From assembly GCA_964036315.1 (NCBI GenBank), contig OZ038495.1, positions 29,102,258-29,166,257 of the forward strand: a stretch of DNA of 64,000 nucleotides, given 5' to 3'. Below, in pieces: positions 22,260 to 33,299 of this stretch. Position 1 is the first letter of the stretch. Every line of letters starts with the position of its first letter. Under the pieces are notes generated by a model. That model saw only the letters and a list, made by a program, of their open reading frames with translations. It was not told the DNA's origin and made no database searches. Source of the stretch: Acanthosepion esculentum (Eukaryota; Mollusca; Cephalopoda; Sepiida; Sepiidae). Position numbers and translations under genes: made by a program.

Positions 22260-23395
22260 ACATCGTTCCTTGCAAAATGTCAATTCATAATGTATCTAAT
22301 GTTTATAGAAAATGAAATATGCGAGGGGGTGGGGAAAACTTTTCTCCTTGGCCCATAAGCCCTCCAAAAGCATGTTTACTAATTTGTTTATGTGAAGGGG
22401 ATTGAAATGAGACATTTTCAGTTCTTCTCGTACCTATGTTTATTTACCGAAGCTGTTCTCTTTTTCGCTCTCATTATCTTAATGATATCTCTCACGAAAA
22501 AAATATTCTTACTGAGCTATAATAAAATGTTATTGATTTTTTTTTCCTTATATGTGTTTACTAGCGAGATCTGATTACTCTTATGAGCCTTTAAAATATT
22601 ACTTCTTAAAGCCAAATATTTTATATTCAGAACATCTGTAAATTATACAATAGGATAAAGATTAACATGTCACTCCAGGCTTACTTTAAAAATCCTCTCA
22701 ACTAAACTGAGTTTGAGCCATTTCCTAAATGCAGGAGACATGACAAATTAAACATTTACAGCAACAATTCCAAAAAACATATATCAGGTTTGATCCTTGC
22801 ATAACTGTTTCGATTTATCTGTAATCGAATTCCAAAATTTTTGTCAGACATTTTGAGTAAAAAGATAACCTATATTCTTTTGCATACCGATATCCTGAAG
22901 TGCGAGCACCGAGCAGTTCTGTCAAAGGTTGCTGATTCCGTTTTTATATGACTTCCTATTTTCAAGTCTCTAACTTCTAACAGAGAAACCATATCTATGA
23001 TTTGTACTATTTGAACTTTTTTATTTATTTTTGTAGCCAGTAATACATTGCGAATAAATGCCAAAGTATGTTGTTAACTCCTTCAGTGCCGAATGATAAA
23101 ATTTAGGTCAAGAACTGGACACTGAAGAATCCATAATGACTAAATGGCATCGCTGAAAAGCAACCGACACATCGTTGAGGAGAGATTGAAGACGAACGAT
23201 GCTTTTGTTCTAATAGCACTGAATACATTTTAAAACAACTTGTGTAAGGGATGTATTTGGAATTCGCTCACATTTAAGCATCTAGACGGCGAGATTTAAC
23301 AAAATCTGCTTCCACAGACATCAGTCTCAAGCTGATGGCTCCGATTACGCTGAAGGAGAAAGAGGCGTTATTTAGTCATTTTCACAAGTAACTAT
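22260..23395. other. No gene recognised
   Basis: AT-rich and unique-looking. A GTTAACTCCTTCAGTGCCG stretch at 23073 resembles a TTAA-flanked transposon end but lacks a convincing partner. Confidence 0.45.
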
Positions 23396-23399
23396 TTCG

Positions 23400-23962
23400 C
23401 TCAGACGGCAACTGCGTCCTGGGTATGACGATAAACTATATCCGCGTTCAGAGTAAGACTATAAACTACGTCCAACAGCAAGACCTTTGATCAGGAGGCT
23501 TTGAGGAGAGTGGAACCTCCTCTTAATTGCTGGTGTTTCCACTTCCACCCTGACCTGGGGTGGTAGCACCTGTTAGGGTCCCAGTTTTGGGCCAAAAGTT
23601 AACCAAGAAATTGAGGTAAAAGGCATTATAAAAGTGTAAAAATACCAGAAATGCTTTGTAAAAAGTATTACTAGAAATAATTATTTGAAACAAAAAAACG
23701 ATTACCAGCAATATGCATTTGATACAAAAAACGATTACCAGCAATATGCTGGTAATCGTTTTTTTTTTCAAAAGCATATTGCTGGTAATCGTTTTTTTTT
23801 TTTAAACTATTACCAGCTAAACGTTTTTGAAAAAAAAAAAACTATTACCAGAAATAGAATTTTGACTAAACAAAACTATTACCAGAAAAAAAAAAGTTGT
23901 CGGCATTAAATGACACATTGAGGTTGATATGCCACAAAACAAACCAAGCCAGACTGCAACTA
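23400..23962 (+). repeat. Dispersed element Y, copy 1
   Basis: It starts with GTCCTGGGTATGACGATAAA, a block met at the same position in the other Y copies. It continues with AACCTCCTCTTAATTGCTGG, CTGGGGTGGTAGCACCTG and AGTGTAAAAATACCAG. A run of ATTACCAGCAAT-type units follows in both orientations (about 23695-23885), and then the end block GTCGGCATTAAATGACAC and GAGGTTGATATGCCAC. No coding frame is shared with the other copies. Confidence 0.85.
23691..23797. repeat. ~50-bp inverted repeat within Y copy 1
   Basis: Two ATTACCAGCAATATGC units on the left are followed at once by two inverted ones on the right. This gives arms of about 50 bp (23691-23741 and 23746-23797) with almost no loop. Confidence 0.85.
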
Positions 23963-25145
23963 GCAGGGGCAATTCTAAGTAAAATGCCACAGTGAAAGTA
24001 ACAATATAGTTGGAAGAAAAGTGTAACTGCATTTTGCACTCTCCTTGGGAATTCGATCACATACACTTGGGCCGGGCCAATTAAATAGTTACGCAAGATA
24101 TAAAAAACTGAATATATAATACTCATAGAATTAAGAATAATCCTATTATTTCAGAAACTGTTATTTTTTGTTCTTCGGCCGACTAATGTTTCTTAATTTT
24201 TTAACTAAATTCACTAATATATATGTATGCATTAAACATAAGGCTGGAGGAATCTCGAAAATTCGTAATTAGGAATGAGACGATGAAATCCTAATTGACT
24301 GATCACGTATAGAGTGAAGAAAGTTGGGTCCCCAACACTTGTGGAAAGTAATATGAATAAACAGAGATGAACACCGAAGAATTTGATGTCTGTATAAATT
24401 TTCATATAGGCTAGGCTAATTACTATATCCTCCAGACTTTAGGACAGGCGAAATTTTAGGGACACAATGATCAGATTTTGACACACACATAGAAGGCCAA
24501 AAGAAAATGTTGAATAACATAGCAAACAAATCTGTGTAAATGAATAGCAGAACAGGAAGTGCGAATGATTTTAAAGAGATAAAATATTGGTAAGATCTAC
24601 AAAGGACAGAAAGTTGGAGAACCATGACCACCGATGGGATGACGATAGAGTTATCAGCTGAAGTTCCTCTGAGATTTTATGGGTATAATGTTTGATCTTT
24701 GTGCATTGACCAGGAACGATATTATGTTGAAAAGGAACTCGATTGATGAGCATGTGTATCTACGTAACTATTACTGTAATATATTATATGTTTATTATAG
24801 TGGCATTACTTACTTTATCTCTTTATTTATTTACATACTTACGTATATTTTATATCACAGATGTTGAACGTTTTCTCCGCCTACGACAGCTTACACACTA
24901 ATATTAGATAATTCTCGCCAAAACTGGCGATCATTGGTGGCTGTGTTCAATGGTTTTAAATTAAGGTTTCTACATCCGTGAACATTAATCCTTCATCGTT
25001 TAGGTCGGTGGCCTCAGCACCCTCTTTCGCTTACCATCCTTTCGAGGCAAATGTTGCTTCGTTAATATTTTGTTCGTTTGGTGTAGCCATAAAGCTTCAG
25101 AAACTTGTTTTGACGATGGATGTTATAGGAGTTGGCCACACGACT
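23963..25145. other. No gene recognised
   Basis: No motif identified in any frame. Confidence 0.45.
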
Positions 25146-25229
25146 TGTTTGGTTCACCTCTGCTGTTGCCTGGTATTGAATTCACAACTCTTTGGATGTA
25201 GTCACTGGATCTAACCAACTAGCCATGTA
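25146..25229 (-). mobile_element. S1 SINE (copy f), head, minus orientation
   Basis: The minus strand reads ACATGGCTAGTTGGTTAGAT, CAGTGACTACATCCAAAGAG and a B box GTGAATTCAATACCAGG, then CAACAGCAGAGGTGAACC. The body beyond is lost. On its 5' side (to the right) lies the 3' end of a P2 Penelope-like element with the same orientation. Confidence 0.78.
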
Positions 25230-25513
25230 TCCTCGTGGACATCTGTGTACGAATTTCTGGGACTTGTAAACCTAATATCTCAGCAACAATTTTTTTTACC
25301 AATGTTCATATTGCAATTTTTCTGTTATTATTATTGCATTTTTTACCAGAGCTGATAAAACAATTTTTGTTGTCATTCATTATTACTAGTTCCCACATTT
25401 TATTCATATATATGCTTCGTGGGCTCGGGAGATTTTTGTGGCGTAGCATATGTGCTAATTACTTAAGTTTTCGTATTTTCCAATGACGCTCTCTGTCTAT
25501 TATTTCAACCTCA
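25230..25513 (-). mobile_element. Penelope-like element P2, extreme 3' end (copy a)
   Basis: On the minus strand DEVEIIDRERHWKIRKLK is followed by LAHMLRHKNLPSPRSIYMN and KMWELVI. This is the segment after the GIY-YIG nuclease core, the C-terminus of P2-type proteins. Some 150 bp of 3' UTR follow, with CAATATGAACATTGGTAAAA and a TTGCTGAGATATTAGGTTTA block. The nuclease core itself is absent, so the element is heavily truncated. The same UTR and SINE junction occurs in P2 copies b and c. Confidence 0.78.
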
Positions 25514-25592
25514 TCTCAAAGGGGGCTGAAACGTTGTCAATATGGCAATGAAAATAAGGATAACAGTCCGAATAATGTAAATAATGTAAGTA
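25514..25592 (+). mobile_element. S1 SINE tail (copy g), plus orientation
   Basis: It starts inside the hammerhead-like region, GGGGGCTGAAACGTTGTC-AATATGG, and ends GATAACAGTCCGAATAATG-TAAATAATGTAAG. Only the 3' third of S1 is present. Confidence 0.75.
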
Positions 25593-25742
25593 ATCATAAA
25601 ACTTCATTTCAGAGATATAGACAGATAATTTTAAGCAGATTTTGAAATCTACACGCTACTTTAGGCTGAAGCAATGCATCTTTTGAGAATTACAAGAATT
25701 TCTGAAGGTTGTTTCTGATTTATCGGCAACTTAAGTAGTCAT

Positions 25743-26218
25743 TTAATGGCGTATTGTGGCATCTTTTGCATTAGGCACCGCTTCAATTTTTCTCATTCGC
25801 TTCTGGAATCTCTCTTTTCTAATTTGATTTCATTCTTTTATGGTAAACCGCAATCCCTGTAGATTCCTGGTTTAGATCTGTTATTCTTCCACATCTCAAA
25901 GATGTTCTATGGCATCAGATCCGATGATCATGAAAGCCACGTTTTAAACAAAACTCATCTGCCTCTATTTTTTAATTTGTAACACGATGCCCTGTGCGAC
26001 TGGAAGTAATGATTACTAGACGGGTGCAGTATACTCATAGATTGAGGCTTGTGGTCAGCTAAAATACCTAGATAAGGTGCCATTTTAAGCAAACTTTTAT
26101 TGGTACCAATGATTCCGGTGTATTCGAAGGGAATATTCCTTATGGTATGACTCCTCCAGCCTTGGTACAAGGCATGATAGATCCATACCTTCATGTTCTT
26201 TATGCCAAATTTTGGCAA
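25743..26218 (-). mobile_element. Tc1-like transposase remnant
   Basis: Minus-strand frames contain MPKFGIKNMKVW, MAPYLGILADHKPQSMSI and LHPSSNHYFQSHRASCYK, at the place where Tc1-like transposases have a QDN-AP-CH block with the second catalytic Asp. Here that Asp is replaced. Downstream, through stops, come AIEHL, LQGLRFTIKE and FQKRMRKIEAVPNAK, corresponding to the Glu block and C-terminal end. The reading frame has several stop codons. No terminal inverted repeats were found. Confidence 0.62.
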
Positions 26219-26569
26219 TAGAATTCAGCTATCGTAGCAGAAGTTGCGACACTTCATATGGTAACATTTTTCTCATCTTCTATTGTCCATATTACGTTAT
26301 CCTTAGCTAATTGTATACTCAGCTTCTTATACTTAGCTAACAGGATGGCGCTGCAACCTATCTACTTCAAGGTTCAACGTGATGCCCGTTCAGAGATACT
26401 ACTCTGTATATATCCGGAGTAAACAGTGGCTATTTGCTCTGTGCAGTGAAATGCTTATAGGTCATCAGGTTCTTTAAATACGCAGACCCCCTCAAAGGCA
26501 CTTAAATGTATTTTTCATATTAATACATGAAATGAAGTTCTCCCGGTTACTGTAGCCACATTTATGTTG

Positions 26570-26760
26570 TTCTATGGGCCGTGTCCCTGTAGGGCGTAGG
26601 TGATCATGGCTCTACAGTAAGTTAGGTGCTGGTTTCTCTGTTATTCTTGCCTTCAGTACGTCCTGTAAGTGTCCAGTTTTCCAAACACTCTTACCTCTTT
26701 ATGTGCGCTAGAAATTTCAACTGTTTCATTTTGATGTGTAAGTTACTGTATCCATGAAAT
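26570..26760 (-). mobile_element. R-family LINE, short 3' end fragment
   Basis: The minus strand ends in CRAMITYALQGHGP and a stop, followed by NN-type codons. This is the same ending as the R copies at 13.8 kb (RAVITHVLQGHSP) and 36.6 kb (ITYALKEYGT). Upstream the frame is broken. Confidence 0.62.
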
Positions 26761-26957
26761 TGCTGCCATCGTCATAGGCTATTTATAAATTTGGATGAAA
26801 GAGCACGTGTTCACATTGACTTAAGTGGTTAGTGAGGGTTGTGCAGTCTGCAATGGATGAATTGTCGTCTAAATTACGCAAAAATGAGAATAAAACTGAC
26901 ATCTCTTTTTAACAGATACAGTTACCAAAATTACACAAAAATATCTTGAAATACGAA

Positions 26958-27525
26958 AGATTAAATGTATTCAATAAAATCGCCAATGGCTTCAACTACG
27001 GCCTCTAGACAACTTTGGAATCTCCTGCAACTCTTCTGGAATGTCTGCTTGTTTAAGTTGGTGAATGCGGTCATAATCCTTGCTTTCAGTTCGGCTTTGG
27101 TTTTACAAGGAGTTTTGTTGGTCTCTCGCTCAGCTGCGTACCCAGACATAATAATCAAGGTGGTGGCAGTCTGGGCAATTAGGTGGCCAGATGGAAGGGG
27201 TGGTGGGGTCGCAGAAATTGACTGACAGCTATGACTGTGTTCTCCTACTCATGTGTCATGGTGCAGATTCCTGTTACGAGACATCGGGTTTTCCAGCAGC
27301 CAAGCCCTTGACAGGTCTATATACTCAAGGAACATGATGTACGCTTCCGTGTTGAGCCTGAAATTCTGTGATCAAACACCTTCGTAATCGCCATTAGACT
27401 CATCCAAATCACTCTGAAATGTTTGTATTAGAGCTTCCGGGTCGACTTTCTGGCGGAATGAATACCGACATGGTGGTGTTTTTCTAACAGACGGTGCCCA
27501 ACTGACCCTACTATAATGTGCAAAT
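26958..27525 (-). mobile_element. IS630/mariner-type transposase remnant
   Basis: The minus strand reads, in order, CRYSFRQKVDPEALIQTF, FRLNTEAYIMFLEYIDL, WPPNCPDCHHLDYYVW, ERETNKTPCKTKAELKARIM and a C-terminus ending AVVEAIGDFIEYI. This is the layout of IS630/Tc1/mariner-superfamily transposases. The WPP-PD-LDYYVW block holds the third catalytic position. The second catalytic block, expected between LEY and WPP, has decayed to NLHHDT. Stops and frameshifts break it. Its left and right ends show no clear terminal repeats; a J LINE fragment abuts at 27541. Confidence 0.72.
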
Positions 27526-27540
27526 ATATATATATATATT

Positions 27541-27890
27541 TTTTCAAGCAAGGCGATAATGCCACTATGGGTTATTGGGTGTGAAAGAGAATGAAAAAAG
27601 ATAATAAATTAACAGAATTCAGAAATTTATTTTTTTTGCAGATTATCAGTAGCAGGATTGCAAGGAAGCGAAAGAGTTTTTCACAGGCAAGAAGTGTATT
27701 GTTGCGGTACCGAGGAAAGCTCGTCGTGAAAATATTTAGAGAAAAGAGAATGGGAAGCAACTTCACGGCAGCGGAAAAGTGACTGAATTGTAAATGCCAG
27801 GTCGAGACAGATTACCTTACTAAGCCTTCTTTGTATTTTGTCTAGAATCTCGTCATATTTAACAGAAGCTCTAGACAAGATGTGGCAGTA
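27541..27890 (-). mobile_element. J-family LINE, short 3' fragment
   Basis: The minus strand has ILDKIQRRLSKVICLDLAFT, then RCREVASHSLFSKYFHDELS, the same region as the other J copies but more diverged. The 3' terminus on the plus strand, TTTTTCAAGCAAGGCGATAA with TGCCACTA, matches the J end at 18.84 kb. The middle is rearranged. Confidence 0.65.
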
Positions 27891-27899
27891 TGTTAAATG

Positions 27900-28490
27900 C
27901 AGGGACCAATGTTAGACTTATAAATGCGTAAGATGGATTCTGACGAAAATTTTCTGGTGCGACTCAGTGGAAATCTTGCCTAAGAGTAGAACTAGATACT
28001 ATAACCACTCCATTTCATGTGAGCGAAGAACGTGAGAGAAAGAAGGGGCAATAAGATGCTCACCTGGAGATTAGCATCAGCTATGCTGACGGATGGCATA
28101 AAATGTTCTATCTAGTGATTAAAATATCACGGTATCGTTTTGGAGGTGTTAAAATTTACAAGACATTACCTGCCTCCGTTAAAAATTGCTTGGGTGTCAT
28201 TCTCAGCAGCTGCCAGTTTTAATTTGCCGGAATTATCAGATGTCTATTTGCGCCTGTCTTCATAGTATGTCATCAGCATAAATACCGATTTGAGAATTGA
28301 TGACATCGATGTGGTCGTTTATGAAAAAATAGCGTTGGTTCAATGGTAGTGCCAGGGGCACCTCGTATTAATATGAAATGGTCTTGTTAAGAACGAGTGG
28401 ATTGAGCAAAATATTTGTCCAACGATACCATAGCCCTTGAGCTATGTACTACTTGATATATAAACACAGAAATAGGGACACATAAACAAA
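27900..28490. other. No gene recognised
   Basis: Nothing identified. Confidence 0.45.
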
Positions 28491-28496
28491 TATATA

Positions 28497-28956
28497 CAGT
28501 AGCGGCCATAATATAAGGAACGGAAACAATAAAAATATTAAAAAGTAATGCATGATTAGCAATGAAATTTTTACCGAATAAAGATTAGGGTGTAATGCAT
28601 AAATATTATACAAGGTTACAAAAATTTACATAATAGTTTAAAAAAAAAAAAGATTAAATGGAACAAAGAAAATAAGCTACTGGACAAAAGTTAAGGAACG
28701 ATCTTGTTAATACTTTATTTTGAACAAAATATCAACAAAATTTAATATTTCGCAAACATCCTCTTATTTTCAATGACTTCTCTGCATCGTCGACCACATG
28801 ATCTAATTAATTTCTTGCAATAATCAGCAGTAATTCCCTCCCATTCGTCTTTTAATAACTCCTGGTTTTTCGGGTTTCTTTTCTGAGCCCTTTCTCCAAT
28901 TAGCTTCCAAACATTTGCCTTTATTGTTTCCGTTCCTTATATTATGGCCCCTTCCG
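28497..28956 (-). mobile_element. Deleted Tc1-like element retaining transposase C-terminus
   Basis: It is flanked by TA (28495-28496 and 28957-28958). The left end CAGTAGCGGCCATAATATAA and the right end, read inwards, CGGAAGGGGCCATAATATAA continue into a shared AGGAACGGAAACAATAAA, giving about 30 bp of perfect inverted repeat. The minus strand encodes KANVWKLIGERAQKRNPKNQ, then EWEGITADYCKKLIRSCGRR and ENKRMFAKY with a stop at 28742-28744. That is the usual end of a Tc1 transposase. The catalytic domain has been lost. Confidence 0.85.
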
Positions 28957-29405
28957 TACATTATCGCCCGTAAATATGTAAAAGGTTATTAGACAATTTC
29001 ATAGAAATAATTTATTCAAAACCAAACCTTAAAGAAGTTTATTATTGCTAGCGAAATGATACACGGATATATGACTGTAATTTTATGTAATGTAGAGTGA
29101 AAATATATGAAAGAATACCTAAAGAGACAGACATTCTAATTTTGCTCTACTTTGTATATAGAGCACATTTACGCGGTGTTTTTTTCTTCCTTTGGCTAGA
29201 CATTGCGGTGCTGGTTGATTATTTTAAAAAAGTACTGATGTTTTTAGTCTTTTCTTTTTTTTTTATTGATTTTTTTTCCCCAGATATCAGTTTGTCTAAT
29301 ATTTTTTATTTAGAAATTGCATCATATGTTGTTTTCTGTTTTTGTTTTTACACTGCTATAGTTATATTATAGGTATGAAATTATATACACGTATATACAT
29401 ATATA

Positions 29406-30253
29406 CAGTATTGTTCGATAAAAGTGACTCACCCGATTTTTTTTACTAAAATCCGAAGAAGCAGCTTTGAAAGCTCTTTGAATTTAGCAGTAAGTACTGT
29501 CAAGCATCCGTTCAGTATAATGTTCTGGAGATGCTTTTCTTTTCATGGAACTGGTTTCTTAAAACCTATTGAAAAAACCCTAAGGAGCGAGTAGTACAAG
29601 ATAATTTTAGTCTTGTCTGCTCCCTTCTGCTGAAAGGGTACGAATCGACCCCACCAAGCTCAATTTTATGCAGGATAATGTTCCCTGTCACAAACCAAAA
29701 TTGACGAAGGAATACTTTGATGAGAAGCAAGTGAGTGTTATGACATGGCCGCCCCCAGTCTCCTGACCTCAACCCCATAGAAAATTTATGGAGCATTATA
29801 AAGTACAGGCTCTCTTGAAAGCAGTTGAATAACAAAGAGGTTTTGGTTGTGAATTTCATATCCGAATCGAATTCAATGCTTCGAGATGAGATTTGCCAGA
29901 ACCTAATGAAGTCAATGCCAAAGAGGGTTGAAAAGGTTATTCAAAATAAAGGAAGACCCATAGATTATTAAATATTTCGAACTATATTACCTATTATAAA
30001 TAAATTATACCTCTATTATTCTGTATTTAAAGCTGTTCGGTTATGTTTCTATTGATTACTAGTTGCAGGAAATAAGTTAGTTTCTTTTTTGCATAGAGTT
30101 TTTCCCTAAATCTCATATCCAAAATTATAATTATCAGTAGAATGCCTTAGGGAGAGTAAACTTTTTTACTAGGTGGTCGGGAAGGGGTCTTTATATTAGG
30201 AAGATTAAAAATTAGTTTGACCGCAAAAACAATAGGCGAAAAAATTTTTAAGT

Positions 30254-30285
<32 letters not shown>

Positions 30286-30312
30286 CAGGTGAGTCACTTT
30301 TATCGAAAACTA
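29406..30312 (+). mobile_element. Tc1-like transposon, 5'-deleted transposase with one base insertion
   Basis: It is flanked by TA. Terminal repeats are CAGTATTGTTCGATAAAAGT on the left and, read inwards, TAGTTTTCGATAAAAGTGAC on the right. The plus strand encodes VKHPFSIMFWRCFSFHGTGF, then MQDNVPCHKPKL (second catalytic Asp codon at 29674-29676), SPDLNPIENLW (Glu codon 29780-29782) and a C-terminal RVEKVIQNKGRPIDY. The Asp and Glu codons are 106 bases apart, one more than DD34E spacing requires. The extra base lies in a C run near 29751-29757. Stop codons occur upstream, and the N-terminal DNA-binding half is absent. A 26-bp poly-A run precedes the right end. Confidence 0.85.
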
Positions 30313-30349
30313 TATACACATATATATATATGTGTGTGTGTGTGTGTGT

Positions 30350-31210
30350 TCGCGAACTACTCGAGAACCATAAGGCATATTTCCACCAAATTTGGAACAT
30401 AGATTGTACTCAAGATAGACTGTTTCTTGGCAAAAAATTAATCATTTTTCAAAGATCGATAAATATCATGTTTAAATGGGAATTTCCATTAGTTTGGTTG
30501 TTTTTAATCTCTCAGACTTGAAGTCTAAACTCTGAGACCGATTTTAATGAAACTTGATAAGGGTATGCAACTTACTGTCCTCTCGACACTGGGACCCTTA
30601 GGGTGCCCCAAAAGGACCCCAAAAATTCAAATGGCTTCAATTTTGATGGCATTTTGCATGTTTGTTACGCTCTTACAATGAGATAGAAATCGGTTGTCCG
30701 ATTTTTAAAAATGCATGAGGGGGCACCAGGAAGCCCCTATAAACCCCTTGATGCCTCAATTTCTTGTCAAGTGTATTTTGTATCAGTACTTCCCAATTTC
30801 AACGAAAATTTCCGTACATATTTGGATTATATCGAATAATTGATGTAGTCACTTGGAATTCACTGATAATCAACACTGGGACCCCCACGAGTTAGGGGAC
30901 CAGCAGGGAACCCCGGAATTTTCAATTAAGTCTACATCCTTGGCCATAAGGTCAACTAAATAGAAAACTTAAAAAAGATGTGCTTTATTATTTCAATTAC
31001 TATTAGTCTTAAACCTGTCCTTTGGCTTGAAATTTGGGACCCCTAGGGTGAACCAAAGGGACCCCCAAATTTTCCAATTGCTTCGATTTCGACGGAATTT
31101 TACATGTATGTTACAATCTTAAAATGAATCAAAAACGATTATCCGATTTTGAAAACTACATAAGGGGGACCCCAAGATGACACATGGACACCTTGCTGCC
31201 CCATTAGTCT
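30350..31210. repeat. Degenerate direct repeats with GGGACCCC-type core
   Basis: A block of TGGGACCC(C)TAGGGTG, then CCAAAAGGACCCC, then a CGAT-TTTGATGGCATTTT-type stretch and TTATCCGATTTTG/AAA, occurs at 30588-30735 and again at 31037-31170. A shorter version lies at 30873-30925. Spacing is irregular (about 290 and 165 bp). The ends near 30345 carry TTCGCGAACTACTCGAGAAC. I do not recognise the family. No coding capacity. Confidence 0.6.
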
Positions 31211-31231
31211 TTCAATTGTAGTGGTTACATA

Positions 31232-31349
31232 TATATGCATAAATTTTTGCATATATATATATATATACATAAATATATGCATATATATATATATATACAT
31301 ACATAAATATATGCATATATATATATATATATATATATACATAAATATA

Positions 31350-31387
<38 letters not shown>

Positions 31388-32756
31388 AATATATGCATAT
31401 ATATATATATATATACATAAATATATGCATATATATATATATATATATACATAAATATATGCATATATATATATATATATATACATAAATATATATATAT
31501 ATATATATACATAAATATATGCATATATATATATATATATATACATAAATATATGCATATATATATATATATATACATAAATATATGCATATATATATAT
31601 ATATACATACATAAATATATGCATATATATATATATATACATAAATATATGCATATATATATATATACATAAATATATGCATATATATATATACATAAAT
31701 ATATGCATATATATATATATACATAAATATATGCATATATATATATACATAAATATATGCATATATATATATATACATAAATATATGCATATATATATAT
31801 ATACATAAATATATGCATATATATATATATACATAAATATATGCATATATATATATATATACATAAATATATGCATATATATATATATATATACATAAAT
31901 ATATGCATATATATATATATATATACATAAATATATGCATATATATATATATATATATACATAAATATATGCATATATATATATATATATACATAAATAT
32001 ATGCATATATATATATATATATATATATAAATATATGCATATATATATATATATACATAAATATATGCATATATATATATATATACATAAATATATGCAT
32101 ATATATATATATACATAAATATATGCATGCATATATATATATATACATAAATATATGCATATATATATATATATATACATAAATATATGCATATATATAT
32201 ATATATACATAAATATATGCATATATATATATATACATAAATATATGCATATATATATATATACATAAATATATGCATATATATATATATACATATATGC
32301 ATATATATATATATATACATAAATATATGCATATATATATATATACATAAATATATGCATATATATATATACATAAATATATGCATATATATATATATAC
32401 ATAAATATATGCATATATATATATATATATACATAAATATATGCATATATATATATATATACATAAATATATGCATATATATATATATATATATATATAC
32501 ATAAATATATGCATATATATATATATATATACATAAATATATGCATATATATATATATATATACATAAATATATGCATATATATATATATATACATAAAT
32601 ATATGCATATATATATATATATACATAAATATATGCATATATATATATATATACATAAATATATGCATATATATATATATATACATAAATATATGCATAT
32701 ATATATATATATACATAAATATATGCATATATATATATATATACATAAATATATGC

Positions 32757-32787
<31 letters not shown>

Positions 32788-32832
32788 AATATATGCATAT
32801 ATATATATATATACATAAATATATGCATATAG

Positions 32833-32863
<31 letters not shown>

Positions 32864-33144
32864 CATAAATATATGCATATATATATATATACATAAATAT
32901 ATGCATGTAGATATGTGTATATATATATATACATAAATATATGCATATAGATATGTGTATATATATATATATATATACATAAATATATGCATATAGATAT
33001 GTGTATATATATATATATACATAAATATATGCATATAGATATGTGTATATATATATATATACATAAATATATGCATATAGATATGTGTATATATATATAT
33101 ACATAAATATATGCATATAGATATGTGTATTTATATATATATAT

Positions 33145-33181
<37 letters not shown>

Positions 33182-33290
33182 TAAATATATTCATATATAT
33201 GCATAATATATATATACATATATATATGCATAAATATATTCATATATATGCATAAATATATTCATATATATATATATATATAATGTGTGT
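31232..33290. repeat. 2-kb ATGCAT/TA minisatellite
   Basis: About 60 units of TACATAAATATATGCATATA followed by a TA run of variable length, so units measure roughly 26-42 bp. From about 32828 many units carry a variant, GCATATAGATATGTGTAT. Because the unit contains no stop codon in most phases, frames of over 640 codons made only of Ile, Tyr, Met, His, Cys and Val stay open on the minus strand. They are artefacts. Confidence 0.97.
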
Positions 33291-33299
33291 GTGCATGAA

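Noticed and set aside
23073..23235. TTAA-flanked piggyBac-like MITE (GTTAACTCCTTCAGTGCCG)
   Set aside because: The opposite end (TTCAGTGC in inverse) matches only about 8 bases and lacks a clear TTAA at the right distance.
31139..33243. Overlapping open frames of 645-672 codons on the minus strand
   Set aside because: They consist of Ile/Tyr/Met/His/Cys/Val only and follow the TA/ATGCAT minisatellite; the repeat unit simply lacks stops.
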